The notes: generated by a model not told the origin, from the sequence alone. A stretch of DNA of 64,000 nt from Paraescarpia echinospica (GCA_020002185.1 CM034532.1:49787349-49851348); one strand, 5' to 3'. Numbered from the stretch's first letter, positions 47,501-50,366 are shown. Program-made: numbers and translations.

Positions 47501-50366
47501 AGATCCAAGATTCTCACTGCCCCACTTTCATTGATAGATCCAAGATTCTCACTGTCCTGCTTTCTTTCATAGATCCAAGATTCTCACCGTCCCACTTTCA
47601 TTCATAGATCCAAGATTCTCACTCTCCCACTTTCATTCATAGATCCAAGATTCTCACCGTCCTGCTTTCTTTCATAGATCCAAGATTCTCACCGTCCCAC
47701 TTTCATTCAGATCCAACATTCTCACTGTCCCACTTTCATTGATAGATCCAACATTTTCACTGTCCCACTTTCTTTCATAGATCCAACATTCTCACTGTCC
47801 CAGTTACTTCTCACCGTACCTTAAAGAAGCACATTTCTGAGATTTCAGACCAGACTCCCTTGCAAGAATAGGATTACGTTTTTTTTTTATGCAAAGTAAC
47901 GGCAAATTTCATAGTTTTATTTTTAACATATTATTTTTTTTCTATTAAATAGCATAATTGTATTTGAATGAACAGGTCTGCCAGGGAGTAAAGTGTGAAG
48001 TGCTTTGAGCAGCCCTAAGGACTGGATACTGCGCTATATAACAACTCACCTTTACTTTTTTAAGTAACAATGGTTAACACTGGTGTCTCTGTCATGTAGA
48101 TGTTTCCCGCCCCGGTCTCCTCTTCCCCCTGTTGACCCGAACGCATCATACAAGGTGGTCAATGGCTGCCTGCCCCAAGTCAACGGCAACGGTCACATCC
48201 CTGGTCACTATACCAGCTCACACGAGATGGACAGCTTCCTGCCCATGCTGACCGACATCCAGGAGAACGACCAGGTCGACTCAAAGGTAACGATACCTTG
48301 CTAGTGTTTATGTTGGATTGGCACCTCACTAAAGGGTCATGCCATGTTTGGCTAATGAACTAATTTATTTATATAATTAACTAATGTATTTATATAATTA
48401 ATATATTTATATAATTAACTTATTTATTTTAGCATTTACACTAATTTGATTTAATTTACTATTACACAGCTGTGTTATTTTAATCGATTTATTCTTTCTT
48501 ATACATAATTTGTTTTGTTTGTATATTAGTTTTTTGAACTGCGCTGCAAACTGTTATGGCTATGCTCCTTTATAAAACATGTTATTATTTTTAATAATAC
48601 ACCCCTGTATTCTGTGTTGTTTGACAGTCCCTGCCGTTACACTTATGATCACTGAAGTTCAGTTATGTGGACAACAAGTAAATTTTCACTGCACCACATT
48701 TGCTTTGTATTGTGGCTTTCTTACCTGTGTCATTGTGAAGTAACTGTTGTGAAGTTTCTTTGTCATGTCACCTCAGCACCGACAATACATATTATTTTCA
48801 AACATGACAACAGTTGAAACTTGGTTAATATCTCGATGATACTGGTCGGGAATGTGCAGAAACGGTGTGCTACAGAACAGCCAATGATGTTCTCCTGTAA
48901 AGCGGTTCGGTAAAACAGGACATATCGGGCTGCGGCTTCTCACAGTGCTGAATGCATCGACAACACCTTTTAAATGTGTCAGTTTTACATATTTGGGCAC
49001 TGCTTGTGTGGGTCTTTTCATACATTAGAGTAGTGCCAATGACTTGTTGTGGTTACAAGAACTAGTGTTATGTGTCTGTGTGGTGCCTGGCTACAACAGC
49101 AGTCCTGGCAGACTGGATACTGCACTGTACAAGAATTTACCTTTACGTTTTGTGTTTCTTTAGGGCGGGTATGTTGGCTACATCAGCAGTCCTGATCACA
49201 GCCGGCCTCAGAATGGCTTCATCCCAAATGGCAATTGTGTGCGCAGCCCGGGCCCTGACCAGGACAAAGAGGAGGACAGTCCCACGGTTTGTCTCCTCTC
49301 TCTCCCTTGCCTAGTCTGCACTGGTCCACACTGAAGAGTTGACCAGATTGCCATCCAGAGCAAAACCCCAGCTGGCAAATGGCAAAGGAAACCTTTTTAT
49401 ATATGATATGTGTAACTGGGCCTTCTAGTATATTACTGTTTTTTTTATAATTTTCCCACCCATGTTTAATTTGATTATAATTACCATTAATTATATATAC
49501 TGGTTGTGCACGAGTTGGTATTCAAATGACTTAATAATCAGGAGGTAATCTCCCTCCCTTTTGAATATTTTCAATATATCATTAATATATTTTGACATCT
49601 GCAATGAATATTAACTAGCATGTATTCATTATTGTCGTTTTAATCTTTGTTATTTTGTCAACTGATTAATCTATTTGTCATGTATGTGTCATAGTCTGTC
49701 TAAGGACCACAATTGAAACAAGTGCTTGCACTTTCTTGTGTCATCCTTGTATATAATGTAGTCTGTTTATATTTTATGTATGTACACGCTTACATTTTTA
49801 TATTGGCTAAATCAGTCTATCAATCAATGGAAAGTATAGCAATTTTCTGGGATGAGGTAAACGGCGAGTAGTTAGTGGGTGATGCTTACATTGAGACAGA
49901 TCCGTGACTCGTGTCGTGTGCTACGTTGCAGGTGCCCCTACGTGATGGTGTGCCCACCCACGTGCGTGCGGACATGCCGTGGCTGCAGCGTGCCAGCGGG
50001 TCGCTGGACGACATCGACCGTAGTCTCAATGAGGACGACCTGCAGGTGTATGACAGCGAGCGAGTAACAGACAGTCAGATGCGACCATTCCCAACTACGG
50101 GTGTCTACAACGGGGAATGTGTCACGGGCGTTAAACCCCACTGCAACGGGCGCGGCAGCAGGGGCAGCTATAGCAAGACGGGGGCGCCGTCGTCGCCGCG
50201 TGATCCTACCTCACACAGACCACCTCAGAATCAGGCTACCTCGTTTGGCCACCCGGTGCAGCACCGGACGGGACACGATGATCGGGTTGGCAGTCGGAGT
50301 CCTCGGCACGCGATGTCGGCGTCGCCAACGCACAGGCTCGACCAACCGCGGACTGTCGTCACATAG
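2703..50366 (+). CDS. PRTG: Protogenin/IGDCC4-like DCC-family receptor, 18 visible exons, 5' end outside window
   Basis: Spliced gene for a single-pass cell-surface receptor of the DCC/neogenin/protogenin family. Members act in axon guidance, neuroepithelial adhesion and morphogenesis; the role here is inferred from family. Joining exons 2703-2836, 8723-8860, 11221-11376, 12472-12747, 16198-16335, 16910-17062, 18530-18721, 19493-19615, 22416-22592, 30182-30277, 30864-31068, 31870-31997, 35286-35447, 37832-37981, 41697-41808, 48100-48286, 49164-49286 and 49932-50366 gives 3085 nt with consistent phases and no internal stop: 1027 residues plus stop. Domain order is half Ig2, Ig3, Ig4, FN3 1-5, transmembrane helix and a cytoplasmic tail of about 250 residues. 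Five FN3 domains favour protogenin/IGDCC4 over DCC/neogenin (six). Signal peptide, Ig1 and half of Ig2 must lie upstream. The family call is strong; the exact orthologue is inference from domain count. Confidence 0.8.
2929..3173. mobile_element. Foldback (long inverted repeat) element
   Basis: The left arm (2929-3020, beginning CAGACAGCAGGAAGTAAAC) and right arm (3082-3173, ending CTTGCTGTCTG) are reverse complements over about 92 bp with roughly ten mismatches, separated by a ~60-bp loop. Shared blocks include the 20-mer ACTTTGGAGCAATTGTTGAA in the left arm and its reverse complement in the right. It lies about 90 bp past a splice donor. Typical of a foldback or MITE-type DNA element; no transposase. 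Confidence 0.65.
5610..5920. repeat. Degenerate ~50-bp tandem repeat
   Basis: About six imperfect units, each containing CCCTTCCC followed by a GTGGTC or CTGGGTG block, then TGAAAGAGG and TGTGTAGTTTTTAA. Units vary by small indels, so this is an old minisatellite in the Ig2-Ig3 intron. Confidence 0.7.
6440..6600 (-). mobile_element. Possible tRNA-derived SINE head, minus strand
   Basis: GATTCGAACCCTG at about 6532-6544 is the reverse complement of a pol III B box (GGTTCGAATC) within a tRNA-like context. No matching tail was identified, and the sequence does not fold as a complete tRNA. Weak call. Confidence 0.3.
8723..8860 (+). CDS. PRTG: Exon: Ig3, N-terminal half
   Basis: Acceptor TTTTCAG, donor GTGAGT, phase 1 at both ends. 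Encodes A'-C strands of an Ig domain: FSRPVSITKVAREAAILEC with the first domain cysteine, then GVPSPVITWTKEG with the C-strand tryptophan. It continues in frame into the exon at 11221, which supplies the second cysteine. The split inside the domain matches the two-exon Ig layout of DCC-family genes. Confidence 0.85.
8937..9845. repeat. Possible inverted-repeat element interrupted by a LINE tail
   Basis: The left side has TATGGACCTGCTCTATGATA at 8961-8980. The right side has TATCATAGGTCCATA near 9829-9843, its approximate reverse complement, and further GGTCCAAAT/ATTTGGACC pairs lie between them. This suggests a foldback DNA element into which a LINE tail later inserted. Ends and duplications are not resolved. 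Confidence 0.35.
9035..9320 (-). mobile_element. 5'-truncated L2/CR1-like LINE tail
   Basis: Colinear with 62085-62370, sharing CCTAAATCCTTGGAAACCA, GAGGCGCATCAAAACAAAAG, GTTGTCAACAGATGGGTCA and GGTGGATAAGCAAGGTTGTA. The 62-kb copy is the 3' end of a minus-strand reverse-transcriptase element. This copy keeps only the last ~280 bp and ends in an (ATT)n-type tail (TAATAATAATAAG), as expected of a severely 5'-truncated non-LTR insertion. Confidence 0.7.
11221..11376 (+). CDS. PRTG: Exon: Ig3, C-terminal half
   Basis: Acceptor CTGTTTGCAG, donor GTAATG, phase 1 at both ends. Encodes GRISIMGQGSLRIEGLEPAD and the F strand DSGNYMCMATNGQGKP, with the second Ig3 cysteine, then GAKIVVL before the Ig4 linker. 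Together with 8723-8860 it makes a normal-length I-set domain. Confidence 0.88.
   Translation: MMIWSCMGASASWDREVCVLRGSNLPTQETICVWPPMDRASRSRLEQRSSS
11377..12471 (+). other. Intron between Ig3 and Ig4
   Basis: Almost entirely occupied by a putative non-autonomous Helitron-like element (about 11465-12292) flanked by AT dinucleotide runs. Ends in acceptor TTGTTAACAG. Confidence 0.65.
11465..12292. mobile_element. Putative non-autonomous Helitron-like element
   Basis: The distal end reads CCGGGCAACGCCAGGTAACT followed by CAACTAGT and then an AT run: a GC-rich near-palindrome a few bases before CTAG-T, the pattern expected of a Helitron 3' end. Two internal segments are related (11495-11565 and 12012-12085, both with TTTGT-TGTGCACCCACA), and a third related piece occurs at 13505-13600. 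No Rep/helicase coding region. The assignment rests on the terminus alone. Confidence 0.45.
12472..12747 (+). CDS. PRTG: Exon: Ig4, complete domain
   Basis: Acceptor TTAACAG, donor GTACGT, phase 1 at both ends. It encodes the whole domain in one exon: HTVRFTCLFSGNPTPVVTWW with the first cysteine and core tryptophan, then TDSGLYQCRAESRAGQAQYT with the second cysteine, ending RLLIRAS. In contrast to Ig2 and Ig3 it is not split. It is followed directly by the first FN3 domain, as in all DCC-family proteins. Confidence 0.92.
13217..13369. mobile_element. 153-bp MITE with GGGGCC-type inverted ends
   Basis: CTGGGGCCAGTTTCATGAAT at the left and TTTCATGAATCCGGCCCCTG at the right are imperfect inverted repeats (about 17 of 20 positions agree) bounding a short AT-rich core with no coding capacity. 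I could not see a convincing target-site duplication, so the superfamily is left open. Confidence 0.6.
15380..15575. repeat. Dispersed repeat also present at 53570-53775
   Basis: Shared ordered blocks include AAACAGAATCGGC versus AACAGAATCCGC, TTTTTCAAAAT, CACTGTATCACCAGGGA versus CATATCACTGAGGACA, and GTTAAGGAGCAAAAT versus GTTAAAGAGCAAAAT. An old transposable-element family, class unknown. Confidence 0.5.
15655..16035. repeat. Degenerate G-rich tandem repeat
   Basis: Recurring GGTAAGATTGTAGGAGGGGT-like units with variable length (about 17-25 bp), purine-rich on the + strand. It contains many GGTAAGA motifs that match the 5' splice-site consensus, none adjoining an open reading frame I can recognise. 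Confidence 0.65.
16198..16335 (+). CDS. PRTG: Exon: FN3-1, N-terminal half
   Basis: Acceptor ATGTAG, donor GTAAGC, phase 1 at both ends. Encodes the A-C strands of the first fibronectin III domain: TPIPPTHLVARPRSSTSIEL, then SWQPSPSKPN with the B-strand tryptophan, and IFAYSVHFSPTQ with the C-strand tyrosine. AG at 16199 was rejected as acceptor because only a start at 16198 keeps phase with the Ig4 exon. Confidence 0.88.
16336..16909 (+). other. Intron within FN3-1
   Basis: 574-bp AT-rich intron with no recognisable element. A short trinucleotide-like run of GTTGGTGGTAGC/GTTGGTGCTAGC repeats occurs near 16787-16818. Confidence 0.7.
16910..17062 (+). CDS. PRTG: Exon: FN3-1, C-terminal half
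   Basis: Acceptor TGCCTGTAG, donor GTGAGG, phase 1 at both ends. Encodes ETRIVIDQLQPFTNYTFYVM, carrying the E-F loop leucine and F-strand tyrosine typical of FN3 domains, then SEYVQAMTAED. NYT is a potential N-glycosylation site. Confidence 0.9.
17063..18529 (+). other. Intron between FN3-1 and FN3-2
   Basis: 1.47-kb intron. I see no recognisable element. It is AT-rich and ends in TTTTCTTTACAG. Confidence 0.65.
18530..18721 (+). CDS. PRTG: Exon: FN3-2, N-terminal half
   Basis: Acceptor TTTACAG, donor GTACCT, phase 1 at both ends. Encodes PIVAPSVSVMPNGATSLRVE, then WNKLPPDKARGVITGYRVIY, showing the B-strand tryptophan and the G-x-x-T/G-Y-x-V-x-Y pattern of FN3 C strands, and ends NFFIIT. Confidence 0.9.
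18722..19492 (+). other. Intron within FN3-2
   Basis: 771-bp intron with no element recognised; ends TTCTGTGCACAG. Confidence 0.7.
19493..19615 (+). CDS. PRTG: Exon: FN3-2, C-terminal half
   Basis: Acceptor TGTGCACAG, donor GTGAGT, phase 1 at both ends. Encodes LETNKRYDVRVLAGTKQGFP with the F-strand tyrosine, followed by a WPWVTQ segment in the G strand. The tryptophan-proline-tryptophan G strand is unusual for a generic FN3 domain and should help in assigning the orthology group. Confidence 0.88.
20382..20432. repeat. AT-dinucleotide microsatellite
   Basis: Interrupted (TA)n tract in the FN3-2/FN3-3 intron. Similar shorter tracts lie at 11463-11492, 12283-12315 and 29897-29912. Confidence 0.8.
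20460..20545 (-). mobile_element. Retroelement 3'-tail fragment, minus strand
   Basis: Starts with an (AAT)n run and reads TATATAGCGCTTTT then CAAAGCGCTTCAC. This is the reverse complement of the AAGCGCTTTGAG...GCGCTATATA tail block seen in the SINE at 22027-22355. It is a short 5'-truncated insertion. Confidence 0.55.
20803..21025. repeat. 15-18-bp minisatellite, left half
   Basis: Imperfect units built on GTCAACTGTACTCATGT with variable TGT/TCA/CAG substitutions. The same repeat resumes at 21810, after a ~780-bp insertion. Confidence 0.8.
21026..21805. mobile_element. Insertion with inverted ACTTGAGTA-type ends splitting a minisatellite
   Basis: The left end has CTACTTGAGTAG and TAACAAAGTAG motifs. 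The right end has repeated CTACTCAAGTA and TTTTACTTCAAGTA motifs, which are their reverse complements. The core has no transposase. Inverted AGTA-rich ends and insertion into a tandem array suggest a non-autonomous DNA transposon, possibly hAT-like; a duplication could not be defined inside the degenerate array. Confidence 0.55.
21810..21985. repeat. 15-18-bp minisatellite, right half
   Basis: Units of ACTGTACTCGTGTCA alternating with ACTGTATTCATGTCA. A two-unit (30-bp) higher-order period is visible from 21830 to 21935. Confidence 0.8.
22027..22355 (+). mobile_element. tRNA-derived SINE, full-length copy
   Basis: The 5' part is tRNA-like, with a B-box variant (GGGTTTGAAGC) near 22073 and an A-box-like CACAGTAGCGCAG near 22034. 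The body has GGGCAAGTTCATTCACTC and GAATGAGTACCTGGC, and the tail is GGTCTGCCAGGGAGTAAAGT, AAGCGCTTTGAG, CTGCGCTATATAAGAAC. It is colinear with 37487-37813. It ends about 60 bp upstream of the FN3-3 splice acceptor. Confidence 0.8.
22416..22592 (+). CDS. PRTG: Exon: FN3-3, N-terminal half
   Basis: Acceptor GATTTGTAG, donor GTAAGT, phase 1 at both ends. Encodes PEPPSVRVQPLNASAILVQW and then LGYKLIFHKPREQAKKI, with the FN3 B-strand tryptophan and C-strand tyrosine, ending with SEHILTSL. NAS is a potential N-glycosylation site. The acceptor lies close behind a SINE tail. Confidence 0.88.
22611..22850 (-). pseudogene. Possible C-terminal fragment of a non-LTR retrotransposon ORF
   Basis: A minus-strand frame reads PSEWRRRRRPRLRWEDCDSR followed by WEWIVRKQDQSWEER. 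A basic RRRRPRLRWED block followed by spaced tryptophans resembles the C-terminal region after the reverse-transcriptase domain in several LINE families. It is short and isolated, so this is a weak call; low-complexity arginine coding could mimic it. Confidence 0.3.
22935..23140. repeat. Interspersed repeat, same family as 2215-2380
   Basis: TTGGTAATACAGCCACCCTG, CAATTAAGGTTACC, GGAAATTAATCCCGCC and AATACAGTCACCTAGC occur in the same order as at 2215-2380. Confidence 0.6.
26100..26265. repeat. Short direct repeat, two diverged copies
   Basis: A G-rich run followed by CTATATAAAAAATATA and GATGTAA occurs at about 26100-26172 and again at about 26200-26252. Small local duplication with no coding content. 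Confidence 0.4.
28478..28819. repeat. Perfect 57-bp tandem repeat, six copies
   Basis: Six copies with no difference visible, beginning GGCAGTTTCCGTGGTGATAC. Because 57 is a multiple of three and the unit has no stop in at least one frame per strand, it creates long open frames on both strands (a 19-residue peptide repeat each way). These are artefacts of the period, not a gene. The absence of divergence points to very recent expansion or strong homogenisation. Confidence 0.95.
29925..30085. repeat. Interspersed repeat, inverted copy of the 2215-2380 family
   Basis: ACGGTGACCTTAATTGTGAG and GGTGATATTACCAAGGTGGC are reverse complements of the CAATTAAGGTCAC and GGTAATACAGTCAC blocks in the other copies. 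It ends about 100 bp upstream of an exon. Confidence 0.55.
30182..30277 (+). CDS. PRTG: Exon: FN3-3, C-terminal half
   Basis: Acceptor GCTTGTTGTAG, donor GTAGGG, phase 1 at both ends. Encodes DGDSEYVISLLAFNHNGDGE, with the F-strand tyrosine and the N-x-x-G-x-G turn characteristic of FN3 domains, then ASTVRTSPTS. It is the shortest exon in the window at 96 nt. Confidence 0.88.
30278..30863 (+). other. Intron between FN3-3 and FN3-4
   Basis: 586-bp intron with no element recognised; ends CGTCCCTCAG. Confidence 0.7.
30864..31068 (+). CDS. PRTG: Exon: FN3-4, N-terminal half
   Basis: Acceptor CCCTCAG, donor GTAACC, phase 1 start and phase 2 end. Encodes GGRGTVTDPPLLPAPPQRLE, then SVLVHWQKPPFVDNVHNYTV with the B-strand tryptophan, and a lysine-rich segment before FVT. 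NST and NYT are potential N-glycosylation sites. A diverged copy of the exon end and its donor follows 67 bp downstream (31117-31141). Confidence 0.9.
31050..31141 (+). promoter_or_regulatory. Tandemly duplicated 5' splice site
   Basis: The 25 bases at 31050-31074 (CCGTCAAGTTTGTCACCAG plus GTAACC) recur exactly at 31117-31141. Each copy carries the full donor CAG|GTAAC. Using the second donor adds 67 nt, but reading through the first donor gives AGG then TAA, so an extended transcript would terminate at once inside FN3-4. The outer donor is therefore a decoy or a source of truncated transcripts; the phase shows the inner donor is the coding one. Confidence 0.75.
31069..31869 (+). other. Intron within FN3-4
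   Basis: 801-bp AT-rich intron, the only phase-2 intron in the ectodomain. Apart from the duplicated donor at its start, no element is recognised. Confidence 0.7.
31870..31997 (+). CDS. PRTG: Exon: FN3-4, C-terminal half
   Basis: Acceptor GTGTTGCAG, donor GTGAGT, phase 2 start and phase 1 end. Encodes KLQVLITGLEAYTMYEFSAR, with the GL-x(5)-Y F-strand pattern of FN3 domains, then GSYSKHIWCQTQEA. Confidence 0.9.
32275..34905. mobile_element. Composite interspersed repeat, copy 1
   Basis: Colinear over most of its length with segments of 57489-61510. It starts at TAGTCCTTAGTCCATGGGAT and ends at AGTCCAAAGGACTTCAGGGC; the shared AGTCC-TTTGG motifs at the two ends are in opposite orientation. 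It contains a ~132-bp tandem duplication (32700-32957), a minus-strand reverse-transcriptase remnant (33430-33810) and a duplicated block (33840-33960 with 34280-34400). Class unresolved: either a DNA element that captured LINE sequence or a decayed LINE with internal duplications. Confidence 0.6.
33430..33810 (-). pseudogene. Non-LTR reverse-transcriptase fragment
   Basis: The minus strand reads LYCAFIDYKKAFDLVDRSSL, then WSKIISCGINDIVLKVVYNM and YKNAKSCI. This matches the reverse-transcriptase region where F-x-D-F/Y-K-K-A-F-D carries a catalytic aspartate. It breaks at a stop after AFFSCEV. It lies within composite repeat copy 1 and has relatives in copy 2. Inactive remnant. Confidence 0.75.
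35286..35447 (+). CDS. PRTG: Exon: FN3-5, N-terminal half
   Basis: Acceptor GTCTTGTAG, donor GTAGGC, phase 1 at both ends. Encodes PSAPVMLQWTLLGPGLVELR, then WKPPVQQNGVITSYIVHYLL, with the tryptophan, proline pair and NG-x-I-x-x-Y pattern of an FN3 domain; ends DEGWQTANTN. It is the last FN3 domain before the membrane. Confidence 0.92.
35712..36339. mobile_element. Non-autonomous hAT-like element with 5-bp target-site duplication
   Basis: The left end CAGTGTTTCTGCCAG (35712-35726) and right end CTGGCAGAAACCCTG (36325-36339) are inverted repeats with one mismatch in 15. The flanks carry a direct repeat ACCTG at 35707-35711 and 36340-36344. CAG-starting inverted ends are typical of hAT elements; most hAT families make 8-bp duplications, so the 5-bp one points to a variant group. 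No intact transposase. Confidence 0.75.
36405..37328. mobile_element. Non-autonomous hAT-like element with 5-bp target-site duplication and subterminal repeats
   Basis: The left end CAGGGCTCTACATTAACG and right end GTTAATGTCAAGCCCTG are inverted repeats. The flanks carry GTGTA at 36400-36404 and 37329-37333. Near both ends GGACAAGT or its complement ACTTGTCC recurs several times (about 36429-36492 and 37238-37302), as expected of subterminal transposase-binding motifs. No transposase frame. Confidence 0.82.
37487..37813 (+). mobile_element. tRNA-derived SINE, full-length copy
   Basis: The tRNA-like head has GTGGCACAGTGGCTAGATG (A-box region) and GGGTTCGAATC (B box). The body has GGGCAAGTTCATTCGCTC and GAATGAGTACCTGGCAAC, and the tail is GGTCTGCCAGGGAGTAAAGT then CACACTATATAAGAACTTAC. 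Colinear with 22027-22355. The tail stops about 20 bp before the splice acceptor of the next exon, so most of the polypyrimidine tract adjoins or comes from the SINE. Confidence 0.85.
37832..37981 (+). CDS. PRTG: Exon: FN3-5, C-terminal half, and stalk
   Basis: Acceptor TGTGATTGCAG, donor GTACGT, phase 1 at both ends. Encodes HRQVVGRLTVNAMYLFKVQA with the F-strand tyrosine, then KFTTIVEVHTTEGVGPTPPT, a short proline-rich membrane-proximal stalk. No sixth FN3 domain follows; the next exon goes straight to the membrane. Confidence 0.9.
38105..38600. repeat. Degenerate ~35-bp tandem repeat with embedded TG microsatellites
   Basis: Units of ATATCCATATAGCAGTAGAA plus ATTAGAAATTAA recur with small indels. 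Two (TG)n tracts, about 28 bp at 38387-38414 and 78 bp at 38447-38524, sit at equivalent positions in adjacent units, so the first probably arose together with the other by duplication. Confidence 0.85.
38611..40117. repeat. 44-bp minisatellite, left block (~34 copies)
   Basis: Units read TTATAACTGTGTAGTTGGGT, then GCGAATGTTACAAGACACAT and GTTG, with scattered G/A (TGTGTAG or TGTATAG) and A/T variants. GTTATAAC in each unit is a perfect 8-bp palindrome and also a good branch-point-like motif. Several single units show 1-3 bp deletions. The array continues at 41179 after an insertion. Confidence 0.95.
40118..41178. mobile_element. 1.06-kb insertion within the 44-bp minisatellite
   Basis: Unique sequence interrupts the array at TATAACTGTGTA and the array resumes at AATAACTGTGTAG, so about 9-11 bases of the unit are present on both sides, consistent with a target-site duplication. 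The element starts TACAGACCTGCCTACCATTC. A frame at 40408-40614 (KKKRMLQTFITACMQTW, then ISRHGGWDN) vaguely resembles the N-terminal BED-finger region of hAT transposases but lacks the cysteine pair. Probably a DNA transposon remnant; class uncertain. Confidence 0.55.
41179..41694. repeat. 44-bp minisatellite, right block, running into the exon acceptor
   Basis: About eight regular units, then progressively shorter and diverged units (GTGTGTTACAAGAGACGTGT and similar) up to the acceptor at 41695-41696. The acceptor GTATGTTGTGTTGCAG aligns with the GACACATGTTGTTATAAC part of a unit, so the 3' splice site of the transmembrane exon is itself embedded in the repeat. Confidence 0.85.
41697..41808 (+). 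CDS. PRTG: Exon: transmembrane helix
   Basis: Acceptor TTGTGTTGCAG, donor GTGAGT, phase 1 start and phase 2 end. Encodes GGNRLLGHTDKEVG, then about 22 hydrophobic residues (IIIGVCIGGGCIIICAIIIV) and the stop-transfer LRNR. The glycine run GVCIGGG could support helix packing. It is the only membrane segment visible, so the receptor is single-pass type I (the signal peptide is not in view). Both flanking introns are giant minisatellites. Confidence 0.92.
41849..47802. repeat. 35-bp minisatellite, about 170 copies, each a consensus 3' splice site
   Basis: About 6 kb of units reading TGTCCCGCTTTCTTTCATAG, then ATCCAACATTCTCAC. Common variants are CCCGC/CCTGC/CCCAC and TTTCTTTC/TTTCATTC; minority units have ATTCTTACGTCCCAC or AAGATTC. 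In every unit CTCAC fits the branch-point consensus about 22 nt before the AG of TTTCATAG, with a pyrimidine tract between. Higher-order structure is visible: ATTCTTACGTCCCAC units recur at multiples of 35 minus 1 (139, 139, 104, 174, 139 bp) between 43841 and 44536, and a block of about 800 bp is duplicated (46442-46660 with 47245-47430). Confidence 0.97.
47961..48057 (+). mobile_element. SINE 3' tail fragment upstream of an acceptor
   Basis: AACAGGTCTGCCAGGGAGTA, GCTTTGAGCAGCCCTAAGGA and CTGGATACTGCGCTATATAA match the tails of the SINEs at 22027 and 37487, same orientation. Only the last ~95 bp is present, ending about 43 bp before the exon at 48100. Confidence 0.8.
48100..48286 (+). CDS. 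PRTG: Exon: cytoplasmic tail, part 1
   Basis: Acceptor GTCATGTAG, donor GTAACG, phase 2 start and phase 0 end. Encodes CFPPRSPLPPVDPNASYKVV, then NGCLPQVNGNGHIPGHYTSS and EMDSFLPMLTDIQENDQVDS. Proline-rich juxtamembrane sequence and serine/threonine-rich stretches, with no enzymatic domain, fit a DCC-family intracellular tail. Partner motifs cannot be assigned. Confidence 0.85.
48287..49163 (+). other. Intron in the cytoplasmic region
   Basis: 877-bp phase-0 intron with short ATATAATTAA-type repeats near 48370-48425 and a degenerate SINE tail just before the acceptor. Confidence 0.7.
49083..49146 (+). mobile_element. Degenerate SINE tail next to an acceptor
   Basis: TGCCTGGCTACAACAGCAGT and CAGACTGGATACTGCACTGT, then ACAAGAATTTACCTTTACG, follow the order of the SINE tail (GACTGGATACTGCGCTATAT, AAGAACTTACCTTTAC) with substitutions. 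It ends 17 bp before the exon at 49164. Confidence 0.6.
49164..49286 (+). CDS. PRTG: Exon: cytoplasmic tail, part 2
   Basis: Acceptor TGTTTCTTTAG, donor GTTTGT, phase 0 at both ends (41 codons). Encodes GGYVGYISSPDHSRPQNGFI, then PNGNCVRSPGPDQDKEEDSP. As a symmetric phase-0 exon it could be skipped without changing frame. The donor GTTTGT is weaker than the others in the gene, which could favour skipping. Confidence 0.78.
49287..49931 (+). other. Last intron
   Basis: 645-bp AT-rich phase-0 intron; nothing recognised in it. Confidence 0.7.
49932..50366 (+). CDS. PRTG: Terminal exon: end of cytoplasmic tail and stop
   Basis: Acceptor ACGTTGCAG, 144 codons then TAG at 50364-50366. Encodes VPLRDGVPTHVRADMPWLQR, then ASGSLDDIDRSLNEDDLQVY, with an acidic S/D-rich patch, followed by a low-complexity basic tail rich in Arg, Ser, His and Pro and ending RLDQPRTVVT. 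The first 60 residues look conserved-like; the remainder looks disordered. Strongly GC-biased compared with the surrounding AT-rich DNA, which explains overlapping out-of-frame open frames here. Confidence 0.85.
   Translation: MPLRDGVPTHVRADMPWLQRASGSLDDIDRSLNEDDLQVYDSERVTDSQMRPFPTTGVYNGECVTGVKPHCNGRGSRGSYSKTGAPSSPRDPTSHRPPQNQATSFGHPVQHRTGHDDRVGSRSPRHAMSASPTHRLDQPRTVVT

Larger units (their letters stand above)
41809..48099 (+). other. Intron between transmembrane and first cytoplasmic exon
   Basis: 6.3-kb intron. A 40-bp unique start is followed by the 35-bp array (41849-47802), ~150 bp of AT-rich sequence, a SINE tail (47961-48057) and the acceptor CTGTCATGTAG. Confidence 0.85.

Noticed and set aside
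41849..47802. CRISPR-like array
   Set aside because: The units are head-to-tail copies with no unique spacers, in an intron of a eukaryotic gene.
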